This document shows positions 23,899 to 32,672 of a stretch of DNA of 64,000 bases, in pieces (the first letter of the stretch is position 1; every line of letters starts with the position of its first letter). This stretch comes from Syntrophopropionicum propionicicum_A (GTDB taxonomy: Bacteria > Bacillota > Desulfotomaculia > Desulfotomaculales > Pelotomaculaceae). The stretch is from positions 37,060 through 101,059 of the forward strand of contig NZ_JBMGJC010000014.1 of the NCBI RefSeq assembly GCF_048984525.1, read 5' to 3'. The notes under the pieces are model-generated. The model searched no databases, was not told the DNA's origin, and was given only the letters and a program-made list of their open reading frames with translations. The position numbers and the translations under genes are program-made.

Positions 23899-23927
23899 TA
23901 AAATATGTTCCAAGCAGACGTTTTGTT
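23899..23927 (-). promoter_or_regulatory. Candidate sigma-K (or sigma-E) promoter for the cysteine-rich protein operon
   Basis: On the minus strand AAC (23927-23925) and CATATTTTA (23907-23899) are separated by 17 bases. CATAnnnTA is the -10 consensus of mother-cell sigma-K, and CATATT also fits sigma-E. The leader to the TTG start would be about 35 bases. I see no TTGACA-type promoter in this gap. Confidence 0.4.
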
Positions 23928-24083
23928 AAAAAACATGTCGTTTGTTTTAATTTTTAAGTAAAAATGTGGCTGACAAAAGATCACAATCTCAAACATACAG
24001 GGCTGCAGTAAATGGATAGCCTGCCAATTAATAGTACTTTATGCCCCTTTGCAAGCATAAAATTTTTGCAGGAGGGGATTTTT

Positions 24084-24365
24084 ATGGCTTTGCATGATTT
24101 AGGGAAGAAAGTAAAAAAACAGTTTTCCGATTTTCTGGAAATGCCTGGCGATGTAATGATGGACATGCCCAAAATAACCATGGTCGGCGATATCAAGCTG
24201 TATATTGAAAACCACCGCGGCATTATCGAATACAGCTCGACAGGGGTAAGGGTCAGCGTGATGGAAGGGGAAGTGGCCGTCGCCGGGGAAGGCCTGATGC
24301 TGCGCAACGTGCTGCCGGATGAGATCTGCGTGGAAGGTAAAATCAAGTCTTTGAGTTTTCTTTAA
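24084..24365 (+). CDS. yqfC: Sporulation protein YqfC
   Basis: A 93-residue protein of the YabP/YqfC family, made in the mother cell under sigma-E in Bacillus. The layout is typical: a helical start (GKKVKKQFSDFLEMPGDV) and then beta-rich GDIKLYIENHRGIIEYSSTG and VAVAGEGLMLRNVLPDEICVEGKI (landmarks only). ATG24084 follows AGGAGG; an in-frame upstream extension has no site. It pairs with yqfD 21 bases downstream. A CATACA at 23994-23999 resembles a sigma-E -10, but I found no matching -35. Confidence 0.92.
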   Translation: MALHDLGKKVKKQFSDFLEMPGDVMMDMPKITMVGDIKLYIENHRGIIEYSSTGVRVSVMEGEVAVAGEGLMLRNVLPDEICVEGKIKSLSFL

Positions 24366-24386
24366 TTTTAAAACGGGGTGTTTATT

Positions 24387-25619
24387 ATGATGTTATTTAG
24401 GATGATGTCCTGGCTCCAGGGTTACCTGGTCATACACGTTACGGGGGAAGCGCCTGAAAGGTTCGTGAATATGGCCGCCAGCAGGGGGATCTACCTCTGG
24501 GATGTGGAGAGGCTGAGAAACGGGGCAGTTATGTTAAAGGTCCACCTGAAAGCGGTCAGGCCTTTGCGCCATATCGCCAGGCGCACGCGCTGCAGGTTTC
24601 GTATCCGGCAGCGTTCCGGCCTGCCGTTTTATTTTGCGGCGCTGCGCAGAAGAAGGGCCCTGGCGCTGGGAGCCCTTTTGTTTCTTACAGCACTATATTT
24701 TTTATCCTCGTTTATATGGTTTGTTGAAGTGAAGGGTAACGATAAGCTGGATTCGTCCCAGGTGCTGCAGGCGGCCGGGCAGGCCGGGCTGCGCCGGGGC
24801 GCGCTTAAATGGAATGTCGATCCCGCCGCGATAGAGAACAAAATTGTAGAACAGCTGCCCCTGGTTTCATGGTCCGGTGTCTATATTAAGGGCACCAAAG
24901 CTACCATTGAGGTGGCTGAACGAATAGTTCCCGCGGAGGAAAACAACCGGCCGGCCCACATAGTCGCCAAAAAAATGGGGGTGATCAAAGAGGTGCTGGT
25001 TATAAACGGCCGCCAGGCAGTGAAGGAAGGAGGCACCGTTTCTAAAGGACAGGTGCTTATTTCAGGGGAGATACTTCCTGTCGAAGAGCCGGTGAAGAGC
25101 GAGGCGGGAAAAAAAGCCGAGCCCCCAAAACCCTCGCGCTATGTGCATGCCAAGGGCATCGCCCGGGCCAGGGTCTGGTACGAGGGCTACAGCGAGGTCA
25201 GCCTGGTGGAGACGGGAAAGCGCCCCACCGGCAGGGAAGAAACCCGCGTCAGTATTAAATTCAAGGGCAAGGAAATAATTTTATCTGGAGGCCCAAATGA
25301 ACCCTTTGAGCAGTATGAAACCAAGACTTTTGTCAGCCGGACGCCGCAATGGAGGAATCTTACTCTGCCTGTCGAACTTATAACTATGAAATATTTTGAA
25401 TTGGCTGATTTCAGGGAGGAACGCAGCCGGGCGGCCGCCCGCAGGACTGCCGAGGAACGCGCCTATGCCGCGGCTGCTCAGTCCATGCCGGGTGACGCCA
25501 GAATACAGGAACGGTGGGTTGAGGAAGTCGCCACAGGCGATTCGGATAAACTGGTAAGGGTGAAGGTGGTAATTGAAACAGTGGAGGATATCGGTGAGGA
25601 AGCTGCCTTCAAGCCTTAA
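24387..25619 (+). CDS. yqfD: Sporulation protein YqfD
   Basis: A 410-residue membrane protein required for efficient sporulation in Bacillus. A soluble N-terminal domain (about 1-85; GYLVIHVTGEAPERFVNM) precedes one membrane helix (about 93-113), then a large extracytoplasmic region with a POTRA-like start (FVEVKGNDKLDSSQVLQAA). ATG24387 lies 6 bases after GGGGTG. It is co-transcribed with yqfC and probably with phoH downstream. Length and architecture fit the family. Confidence 0.92.
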   Translation: MMLFRMMSWLQGYLVIHVTGEAPERFVNMAASRGIYLWDVERLRNGAVMLKVHLKAVRPLRHIARRTRCRFRIRQRSGLPFYFAALRRRRALALGALLFLTALYFLSSFIWFVEVKGNDKLDSSQVLQAAGQAGLRRGALKWNVDPAAIENKIVEQLPLVSWSGVYIKGTKATIEVAERIVPAEENNRPAHIVAKKMGVIKEVLVINGRQAVKEGGTVSKGQVLISGEILPVEEPVKSEAGKKAEPPKPSRYVHAKGIARARVWYEGYSEVSLVETGKRPTGREETRVSIKFKGKEIILSGGPNEPFEQYETKTFVSRTPQWRNLTLPVELITMKYFELADFREERSRAAARRTAEERAYAAAAQSMPGDARIQERWVEEVATGDSDKLVRVKVVIETVEDIGEEAAFKP

Positions 25620-25697
25620 AAAGGAAGCCTGATATACAAGTTGTTTATTCAGTTGTGTTTTTAGTACTGCTTAAATTTAAGGAGGTACAATCTGATA

Positions 25698-26654
25698 TTG
25701 GCGGAAAAGTATGATGCGAGGGTTGAACTGGATGACATAGGCGCGGCGGCTGAAATATTCGGCCGGAACGACGAGCACCTGTCACATATCGAGAAGACCC
25801 TCGGAGTCAGGTTTGTGGCCCGCGGCCAGGAACTGGTAATCAGCGGCGACAGGGAGAAAGTAGAACAGGCGGTTGAAGTGCTGAACCAGCTGCAAAAGTA
25901 TTACCGGGCGGGGAACCGTCTGACGGCCCACGAGGTCAGCTACGCGATCAGGGCCGCGGTGAGCGGGGTAAAGGACTCACTTGGAAGCCTGGCGGCGGAA
26001 GTAGTTATGACTACACCCCGCGGCAAACAAATTAAGTTAAAAACAAAAGGACAGCAAAAATATATCAATGCCATAAAAAGAAACGACGTGGTTTTTGCCA
26101 TCGGGCCGGCCGGGACGGGTAAAACTTACCTTGCCGTGGCTATGGCCATAAAAGCTCTGCGCAACAAGGACGTAAGCCGCCTGGTGCTGACCCGCCCCGC
26201 GGTGGAAGCAGGGGAGAAACTGGGCTTTTTGCCCGGCGACCTGCAGGAGAAGATCGATCCCTATCTCAGGCCGCTGTACGACAGCCTTTATGATATCCTG
26301 GGATTGGAGAACACGCAAAAATACCTGGAAAAAAACATAATAGAGATCGCCCCCCTGGCTTATATGCGGGGCAGGACACTGGAAGACTCGTTTATCATCC
26401 TGGACGAGGCGCAAAACACCACCCCGGAACAGATGAAGATGTTTCTGACCAGGCTCGGTTTTGGCTCGAAAGCGATCATTACGGGTGATATCACCCAGAT
26501 CGACCTGCCCCGGGGGCAGGTGTCGGGGCTTATCAACGCGCTTAACGTGTTAAAAGATATCGCGGGGCTGGGTATCCATACCATGACCGGGGAGGATATT
26601 GTCAGGCACCCGCTGGTCGAAGAGATCATTAATGCCTACGAAAAAGAGAAATGA
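25698..26654 (+). CDS. phoH: PhoH-like ATPase
   Basis: A 318-residue P-loop ATPase of the PhoH/PhoL family, linked to RNA metabolism through frequent association with YbeY, which is also true here. The N-terminal KH-like part (about 1-65) is followed by GPAGTGKTYLA (Walker A, about 138-148), LDEAQNTT (Walker B, about 234-241) and TGDITQIDLPRG. The start is taken as TTG25698 after AGGAGG with a somewhat long 12-base gap. It lies between yqfD and pgpH in the classic order. Confidence 0.94.
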   Translation: MAEKYDARVELDDIGAAAEIFGRNDEHLSHIEKTLGVRFVARGQELVISGDREKVEQAVEVLNQLQKYYRAGNRLTAHEVSYAIRAAVSGVKDSLGSLAAEVVMTTPRGKQIKLKTKGQQKYINAIKRNDVVFAIGPAGTGKTYLAVAMAIKALRNKDVSRLVLTRPAVEAGEKLGFLPGDLQEKIDPYLRPLYDSLYDILGLENTQKYLEKNIIEIAPLAYMRGRTLEDSFIILDEAQNTTPEQMKMFLTRLGFGSKAIITGDITQIDLPRGQVSGLINALNVLKDIAGLGIHTMTGEDIVRHPLVEEIINAYEKEK

Positions 26655-26687
26655 GGCACTGTAAAGGCGACTTTAGGGGAGTGAACC

Positions 26688-28868
26688 ATGCTTGCTATCA
26701 GCGAGTTAAAGAATAGATTATCAGCCGTCCTGTCCTTTTTAATAAAGCAGCGCAAAGTGCGGCGGGGCAGTGCGGCGGTTTTGTTTTTGCTTCTGTTTAC
26801 ACTGATCATGGCCATCCAGTTCGTGCCGGAGAATTCCAGTGTGGTGGTCGGCCAGGTATCGCCCAAAACATTTAAGGCGCAGAAAAACCTTGTATTTGAG
26901 GACAAGGAAAAGACCTCTGAACAGCGGCGCCTCGCCGCGGAAAAGGTTGAAAAGGTTTATTCAAAGGACCCGCAGGTGAGTATCGCGGTACAGAAAGATA
27001 TATCAGACCTTTTCGCCAGGGTGCGTGATATCCAGGGCGACAACAGCCTGGACGCCGCCGGTAAAACCACCAAACTCAAAGCGGCCCTGCCTTTTGTAAT
27101 ACCGGAAGCAGATATAACTGGCCTTGCTGATTTCGAGTCGAAAGACAGTCAGGCCGTGGAAAACTCAGTGAACAACCTGGTCGGGAACATCATGGACAGC
27201 AGGGGCGGGGTTGTCCAGGACCGCCTGGAAGAGGCCAAGAAAACTTTATATGACCAAGTCGAAGGGCTTGGACTGGCCGGTCCTTATGACAGTTTTTCCA
27301 AGGGGGTCGTAGGCCGCTTTTTACGTCCCAATACGTTTGTTAACTATGAAATGACACAGCAGAAGCAGGAACAGGCAATGGCTTCAGTACTCCCCACCAT
27401 GATCTCCGTAAAGGAAGGCGAGAAGCTGATCGGGGAAGGTGAGATCGTCACTGAGGAGCAGTATGTCAAGCTCCAGGCGCTTGGTTTAATAAGGGAGAAA
27501 CCACCCCTGACTTCCGTGCTGGGCATTTTTTTGCTTGTGGCCATGCTGATGACTGCCGCCCTGATTTATCTTTACCAGCAAAACCGGGAAATATATGAAC
27601 ATGCGGGCCACCTTTACCTGCTCGGGATTATTGTCCTGGTCGTGATGGGTGTTGGGAAAGCAATTATCGCTATTAATGTTACCCAGTGGCCTGAGTTCGG
27701 CGCCCAGTTCGGCTATATGGTGCCGGTTGCCGCGGCCGGGATGCTGATATCAATACTGCTTGATTCAAGGCTGGCCGTGCTCATGGTGGCGGTGTTGAGC
27801 CTGTTGCTGGGGGTTATGACCGAAAACCAGCTGCGTTTCGGTTTGGTGGGGCTTATTGGCGGCATAGCCGGTGTTTACAGCGTTTCCAAACTCAGCCAGC
27901 GGGGCGACCTCGTGCGCGCGGGTTTTTACACCAGCGGCGCCAACGTGGTGGCAATATTCATAGTGGGGCTCGTGAACGGGAGTCCCCTGGCGCTCCTGCT
28001 CTCGACCAGCCTTGCCCTCGGCGTGCTCAACGGCATTTTGTCGTCGATCCTGACCAACGGATCCCTGCCGTTTCTGGAAAATACATTTCATATTACTTCG
28101 CCTGTGCGGCTGCTGGAAATATCAAATCCGAACAACGCCCTGTTAAAGAGGCTCCTGACGGAAGCCCCGGGGACCTACCACCACAGCATTATCGTGGGGA
28201 ACCTGGCCGAATCAGCCACGGACGCGCTGGGGGGCGATTCTCTTATGGTCCGGGTGGGAGCGTATTATCATGACATCGGAAAGAGCAAGAGGCCCTATTT
28301 CTTTATCGAGAACCAGATGACCGCGGATAACCCGCATGATAAAATAACCCCTTCGCTCAGCACGCTGATCCTGACGTCTCACGTTAAGGACGGGGTGGAG
28401 ATGGCCAGGGAACATAAACTGCCCCAGGGCATCATCGATATAATTGAACAGCACCACGGCACCAGCCTGGTATCATATTTTTACCACAAGGCCCTGGAAA
28501 ACGACCGGAACGAGACTGTCACCGAGGAAGAATTCCGGTACGAAGGGCCCAAGCCGAGGACCAGGGAAGCGGCGATAGTGATGCTGGCGGATTCGGTTGA
28601 GGCGGCGGTCCGTTCCCTGCAAAACGCGACCCAGGGTCGGGTTGAGGGGCTGGTCAGGAAAATAATCAAGGACAAGCTAAACGACGGCCAGCTGGAGGAG
28701 TGCGACCTTACTTTTAAAGATCTCAATGTTATTGCCAGCGCTTTTGTCCGGGTCCTGTCGGGGATCTTCCACAGCCGGGTGGAATACCCGGAGATGTCCC
28801 AGGAAATTGAAAGGAGAAATACGAATGGCGGTTCTCGTAAACAACTTGCAGGAAAAAACGGCAGTTGA
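26688..28868 (+). CDS. pgpH: Cyclic-di-AMP phosphodiesterase PgpH (7TMR-HD protein)
   Basis: A 726-residue membrane protein (YqfF type) that degrades the second messenger c-di-AMP. One N-terminal helix (about 29-45) leads to an extracellular 7TMR-HDED domain (about 50-270), then seven membrane helices (about 280-460) and a cytosolic HD phosphodiesterase domain with TYHHSIIVGNLAE and AYYHDIGKSKRPYFF (about 495-545). The ATG follows GGGGAG. The last 44 bases overlap ybeY, so the two are translationally coupled. Confidence 0.95.
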   Translation: MLAISELKNRLSAVLSFLIKQRKVRRGSAAVLFLLLFTLIMAIQFVPENSSVVVGQVSPKTFKAQKNLVFEDKEKTSEQRRLAAEKVEKVYSKDPQVSIAVQKDISDLFARVRDIQGDNSLDAAGKTTKLKAALPFVIPEADITGLADFESKDSQAVENSVNNLVGNIMDSRGGVVQDRLEEAKKTLYDQVEGLGLAGPYDSFSKGVVGRFLRPNTFVNYEMTQQKQEQAMASVLPTMISVKEGEKLIGEGEIVTEEQYVKLQALGLIREKPPLTSVLGIFLLVAMLMTAALIYLYQQNREIYEHAGHLYLLGIIVLVVMGVGKAIIAINVTQWPEFGAQFGYMVPVAAAGMLISILLDSRLAVLMVAVLSLLLGVMTENQLRFGLVGLIGGIAGVYSVSKLSQRGDLVRAGFYTSGANVVAIFIVGLVNGSPLALLLSTSLALGVLNGILSSILTNGSLPFLENTFHITSPVRLLEISNPNNALLKRLLTEAPGTYHHSIIVGNLAESATDALGGDSLMVRVGAYYHDIGKSKRPYFFIENQMTADNPHDKITPSLSTLILTSHVKDGVEMAREHKLPQGIIDIIEQHHGTSLVSYFYHKALENDRNETVTEEEFRYEGPKPRTREAAIVMLADSVEAAVRSLQNATQGRVEGLVRKIIKDKLNDGQLEECDLTFKDLNVIASAFVRVLSGIFHSRVEYPEMSQEIERRNTNGGSRKQLAGKNGS

Positions 28869-29289
28869 CGATAACACGGCCGCTTTTCTGGCTGACGCGG
28901 CAGGTAAAGTTTTAAGCGCCGCCGGATATGGCGGGGATGCTGAAGTGGGCCTGGTTTTTGTCGACGACGACTACATCCATAAGTTGAACCACCAGTACCG
29001 GGGCGTGGACAGCCCTACGGACGTGCTTTCCTTTGCCATGATGGAAGGAATTCCCATGGCCGGCGGGGAAGAAGAAACAATCCTGGGCGACGTGGTGATT
29101 TCCCTGCAGGCTGTCGGGCGGCAGGCCAAAGAATACGGCCACAGTTTTCTGCGCGAAGCGGCCTACCTGACCATACACGGGGTCTTGCACCTGCTCGGGT
29201 ACGACCATATTGATGAAGATAAACGAAAAATAATGCGCCTGAAGGAAGAGGAAATAATCGCCGCCCTGGATTTTCGGGGAGCGAAGTAA
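28825..29289 (+). CDS. ybeY: Endoribonuclease YbeY
   Basis: YbeY is a metal-dependent RNase that matures the 16S rRNA 3' end and helps ribosome quality control. The product has 154 residues with the zinc motif HGVLHLLGYDH (about residues 122-132) and the upstream DSPTDVLSFAM. ATG28825 has AAGGAG 9 bases before it, within pgpH; starts further upstream would lie deep in pgpH and have no family support. It follows pgpH by overlap and precedes dgkA. Confidence 0.96.
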   Translation: MAVLVNNLQEKTAVDDNTAAFLADAAGKVLSAAGYGGDAEVGLVFVDDDYIHKLNHQYRGVDSPTDVLSFAMMEGIPMAGGEEETILGDVVISLQAVGRQAKEYGHSFLREAAYLTIHGVLHLLGYDHIDEDKRKIMRLKEEEIIAALDFRGAK

Positions 29290-29337
29290 ATATGAGACCA
29301 TTTTGGATTTATCCGTTGATGCGAGGTAAGGGTGCCC

Positions 29338-30039
29338 ATGAGCCTGCGTAAGTTTTTGAACAGTTTTAACTATGCGGCGGCCGGAATAGTCCATTCAATT
29401 CAATCACAGCGCAACATGAAAATTCACATGGCCGCGGCCCTCCTGGTTTTAGGACTGTCAGTTTACCTCAGGATCAGTTCCCGTGAATTTTTAATAATAT
29501 TCTTTGCGATCACCCTTGTGATCATGGCGGAATTGTTCAACACGGCGATTGAGGCTGTGGTAGACCTTTACGTACAGGATTTTCACCCCCTGGCGCGGAC
29601 GGCCAAAAACGTAGCGGCCGGCGCGGTCCTTTTGGCTGCGCTGAACTCAATTGTGGTTGCCTATATCATAATCTTCCCGCGGCTGGAGGGTTATTCTTTT
29701 TACCTCGCGCCTAAGATAAAAGAAACGCCGCTTAACGTGACCCTGATTGCCCTGGTTATTGTCGTATTGGCCGTGGGTGTGGGCAAGGCTTTTACCAGCA
29801 AAGGGACTTTTGTCAGGGGAGGCCTGCCCAGCGGGCATACGGCCGTGGCTTTCGGCGGGGCGACCGCGTTAACCCTGCTGACAGGCAATATCATCGTGGC
29901 CACGGTTTCTTTAGTCATGGCCCTGCTGGTGGCCCACAGCAGGCTTGACGCCGAGGTGCACACAATGTTTGAGGTTATTACCGGCGCGCTCCTGGGCATA
30001 CTGGTCACTATGGCGGTATTTGCCCTGGCCGGCTGGTGA
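29338..30039 (+). CDS. dgkA: Fused diacylglycerol/undecaprenol kinase and PAP2-like protein
   Basis: A 233-residue membrane protein with two halves. Residues 1-110 are a DgkA-type integral kinase with the family motif ELFNTAIEAVVDLY (about 64-77); Gram-positive members phosphorylate undecaprenol. Residues 120-230 are a PAP2-type module with four hydrophobic stretches, GLPSGHTAVAFG (about 163-174) and HSRLDAEVHT (about 199-208), matching acid-phosphatase motifs 2 and 3. Thus a lipid kinase and a lipid phosphatase are joined in one chain. ATG29338 gives MSLRKFLNSFNYA; GTG29332 is an in-frame alternative. It lies between ybeY and cdd. Confidence 0.9.
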   Translation: MSLRKFLNSFNYAAAGIVHSIQSQRNMKIHMAAALLVLGLSVYLRISSREFLIIFFAITLVIMAELFNTAIEAVVDLYVQDFHPLARTAKNVAAGAVLLAALNSIVVAYIIIFPRLEGYSFYLAPKIKETPLNVTLIALVIVVLAVGVGKAFTSKGTFVRGGLPSGHTAVAFGGATALTLLTGNIIVATVSLVMALLVAHSRLDAEVHTMFEVITGALLGILVTMAVFALAGW

Positions 30040-30045
30040 CAAAAC

Positions 30046-30157
30046 CGTGTCAAGGGGACGGTTCTTCTGACACGATCGTGTCAAGGGGACGGTTCTTCTG
30101 ACACGATCCAGAGCAAGAAAACGGAAAACGTGTCAAGAGAACCGTCCCCTTGTACAG
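30046..30157. repeat. R1 repeat pair plus a decayed third unit after dgkA
   Basis: Same-orientation units at 30046-30074 and 30077-30105, then an opposite-facing decayed unit at about 30129-30157 (core AAGAGAACCGTCCCCTTGTA). They begin 7 bases after the dgkA stop. The rest of the gap to cdd (30158-30291) holds an imperfect hairpin GCCTGTCC...GGGACGTTTCTGTAGGC but no known RNA. Confidence 0.85.
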
Positions 30158-30291
30158 ATGAATGGGGACACACCTCTATTTAGAGCCTGCTTTTGGGCCG
30201 AGGAATGTCCCCGATCGGTATGCCTGTCCTGTAAGAGAGGGACGTTTCTGTAGGCAAGCATTGCTAGACATGAATAAGGTGGGTATACAAA

Positions 30292-30753
30292 GTGATTTTT
30301 CCTATTGAGAAACTGATCAACGCCGCGACCGCGGCCAGGGAAAGAGCATACGCGCCCTACTCGAATTTCAGGGTCGGCGCCGCCATCCTGACAAAAGAAG
30401 CCCGTTACTACACCGGCTGCAATATTGAAAACGCGTCATACGGGTTGACCTGCTGCGCCGAGCGGGTCGCCCTTTTCAAGGCTGTTTCCAACAATGAACG
30501 GTTCTTTGAAGCTATCGCCATAACGGTCGGCACAAGCGAATTCTGCCCCCCATGCGGCGCCTGCCGCCAGGCGCTGGCGGAGTTCGGGGCGAATATTAAG
30601 GTTTATATGGCCAACAATGAGGGACAATATGTCATGAAGACTGTGGACGAGCTGCTGCCGGACACGTTTAGATTAAAAGAGCCAAATCAGGCGGGAGACT
30701 GTCCGGAGGTCGAGAGAACAGTGACTAAACTGATCGAGCCGGTCAACCGCTGA
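30292..30753 (+). CDS. cdd: Cytidine deaminase
   Basis: A 153-residue zinc enzyme of pyrimidine salvage that converts cytidine and deoxycytidine to uridine forms. Motifs are YSNFRVGAAI, GCNIENASYG, the catalytic CCAERVA (about 53-59) and the zinc ligands CPPCGACRQ (about 86-94). The GTG start lies after AAGGTGG. It is the usual neighbour of era in Clostridia. The C-terminal extension after the catalytic core is slightly longer than in short homotetrameric forms, without clear meaning. Confidence 0.95.
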   Translation: MIFPIEKLINAATAARERAYAPYSNFRVGAAILTKEARYYTGCNIENASYGLTCCAERVALFKAVSNNERFFEAIAITVGTSEFCPPCGACRQALAEFGANIKVYMANNEGQYVMKTVDELLPDTFRLKEPNQAGDCPEVERTVTKLIEPVNR

Positions 30754-30769
30754 ACGGCAAAGGCGACAG

Positions 30770-30863
30770 CGTGTCAAGGGGACGGTTCTCTTGACACGAT
30801 CGTGTCAAAAGAACCGTCCCCTTGACACGCGCGCGTGGTCGGCTAAAGCCGACCCTACAACTA
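30770..30863. repeat. R1 palindromic pair followed by an R2 palindrome between cdd and era
   Basis: Units 30770-30798 and 30801-30829 face each other around GATC. Immediately after, GGTCGGCTAAAGCCGACC then CTACAAC (about 30837-30862) is an R2 copy that ends just before the era ribosome binding site. Confidence 0.88.
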
Positions 30864-30885
30864 TTGAGCGAAAAGGTGGTCTCGT

Positions 30886-31791
30886 TTGTCTAAAAAAGAA
30901 GGTTTTAAGTCCGGTTTCGTGACCCTGATCGGTAGGACCAACGTCGGTAAATCCAGCCTTTTGAACAAAATTGCCGGCCGGAAAGTGGCTATCATGTCAG
31001 ATAAGCCGCAGACTACCAGGAATAAGATACTGTTCGTTTTTAACCGGGAGGGATCCCAGGTTATTTTTTTGGACACTCCAGGCGTCCACAAACCCAGGCA
31101 CAGGCTAGGCGAACAACTGGTGCAGGTGGCGCTGCAGACCCTGCGAGAGGTCGACGCGATCCTGTTTTTAGTCGAGGCTGACCAACCGCCCGGGCCGGGT
31201 GACAGTTTCATTATTAAAAAGTTCCAGGATATCAAGACCCCGGTTCTGCTGGTAATCAACAAGATCGACCTGGTCAGGCGGGAGGAACTGCTCCCCCTGA
31301 TTGAACAGTACAGCAAGCTCTACAATTTTTCTGAGATCGTGCCGGTGTCGGCGCTGACAGGGGAGAACCTGCCCAGCCTGCTCGAAACGCTCGAAGGTTA
31401 CCTGCCGCCCGGGCCGAAATATTACCCGGACGATATTGTTACCGATCGCCCGGAGACCTTCATCATGGCTGAGCTGATCAGGGAGAAGGTGCTGCAGCTC
31501 ACCAGCCAGGAAATTCCCCACTCGGTGGCGGTGGTGATTGAAGAGATTAAAACGCGGCCCAACGACGTGGTGGCCGTCCGCGCGGTAATTTATACGGAAA
31601 GAGAGTCTCAGAAAGGCATCCTCATTGGGAAGGGCGGCCAAGTGCTGAAAAAAGTAGGCCAGCTGGCGCGGGAAGAGATGGAAGGCTTGCTTGGCTCAAA
31701 GATATTTCTCGAGTTGTGGGTAAAAGTCAAGCCGGGCTGGCGAAATAAGGAAGACCAGCTGTGGAGTTTTGGCTACAGGGGTGAGGAGTGA
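30886..31791 (+). CDS. era: GTPase Era
   Basis: Essential GTPase that binds 16S rRNA and checks 30S assembly. 301 residues: an Era-type G domain with GRTNVGKSSLLN (G1, about 14-25), DTPGVHKPRHRLGE (G3, about 61-74) and NKIDLV (G4, about 124), and a C-terminal KH domain with GKGGQVLKKVGQLAREEME. The start is TTG30886 (MSKKEGFKSG) after AAGGTGG. It belongs to the ybeY-dgkA-cdd-era series. Confidence 0.97.
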   Translation: MSKKEGFKSGFVTLIGRTNVGKSSLLNKIAGRKVAIMSDKPQTTRNKILFVFNREGSQVIFLDTPGVHKPRHRLGEQLVQVALQTLREVDAILFLVEADQPPGPGDSFIIKKFQDIKTPVLLVINKIDLVRREELLPLIEQYSKLYNFSEIVPVSALTGENLPSLLETLEGYLPPGPKYYPDDIVTDRPETFIMAELIREKVLQLTSQEIPHSVAVVIEEIKTRPNDVVAVRAVIYTERESQKGILIGKGGQVLKKVGQLAREEMEGLLGSKIFLELWVKVKPGWRNKEDQLWSFGYRGEE

Positions 31792-31959
31792 CGTACTAAA
31801 GGCATTTGTACTATAAAAAATGATTATACCGTTAGCTCATTGAAGTTTTATATCATAAATTTTAATATTCTTGTTAATCCGGTGTGAATATATAAATAAA
31901 TCTAATATTAATCTTGTTAATCTTTATAATCTTGTTAATCCTGTGAAAGATTCGGCTTG

Positions 31960-32514
31960 TCATCTGCCCCAGCGCCGGAGAAGGTCGTTCTCGATGCCCA
32001 GCAGGTCCAGGGCCCGGCCGGCCGATTGCTTCACTATATCGTCCACCGCCGCGGGGCGGTTGTAAAAAGCCGGCACCGGCGGCATAATCGCCACTCCAAT
32101 CCTGGCCAGTTTGAGCATGTTCTCCAGGTGGATCGCGCTGAGCGGTGTTTCCCTCGGCATTAAGACAAGTTTTTTGCCTTCCTTGATGGTTACGTCAGCA
32201 GCCCTGGCGATAAGGCTGTCGGAGAAGCCGCACGCTATGGACGCCAGTGTTTTCATGCTGCACGGGGCAATGACCATGCCGCTGTGGACGAAGGAGCCGC
32301 TGGAAACTGCCGCTGCCATGTCATCAGCCGCGTAACAGCGATAAGCCAGCGCCGCTACCTGTTCGGGCCGGTAACCGGTCTCCAGTGTAATTGTCTGCTC
32401 AGCCCAGCGGCTTATGATCAGGTGGGTCTCGATCTGCCGGAGTTTTAAATATTCCAGGATGGTTATACCATACACCGCGCCTGAAGCCCCGGTTATGCCG
32501 ACTACTATCCTCAA
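31960..32514 (-). CDS. ubiX: UbiX-type flavin prenyltransferase
   Basis: Makes prenylated FMN, the cofactor of UbiD-type decarboxylases, from FMN and dimethylallyl phosphate. The 184-residue product has the flavin-binding GITGASGAVYG near its start, PCSMKTLASIA (about 83-93) and LMPRETPLSAIHLENML (about 116-132), all family hallmarks. The TTG start at 32514 lies 10 bases after GGGAG. It is the only minus-strand gene within the era-recO stretch, and no ubiD is in the window, so its partner is elsewhere. Upstream of its stop (31860-31950) the words CTTGTTAATC recur three times in AT-rich DNA. Confidence 0.92.
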   Translation of the reverse strand: MRIVVGITGASGAVYGITILEYLKLRQIETHLIISRWAEQTITLETGYRPEQVAALAYRCYAADDMAAAVSSGSFVHSGMVIAPCSMKTLASIACGFSDSLIARAADVTIKEGKKLVLMPRETPLSAIHLENMLKLARIGVAIMPPVPAFYNRPAAVDDIVKQSAGRALDLLGIENDLLRRWGR

Positions 32515-32672
32515 AACTGTCAACTCCCAGGTGAAATTTATAATTGACAACTATTTTTAGCATTTAGCTGGAAAGAGTAAATATATTTGTTATAGTGTCA
32601 TTATTATAAGAACATTATATATATTTTAAGATTTTTTTCCACCCCGAAAAATATTGAACACGGGCGGGCATT

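Noticed and set aside
31900..31949. Possible regulatory repeats (CTTGTTAATC words) before ubiX end
   Set aside because: Simple AT-rich direct words downstream of a minus-strand gene, with no symmetry or promoter nearby.
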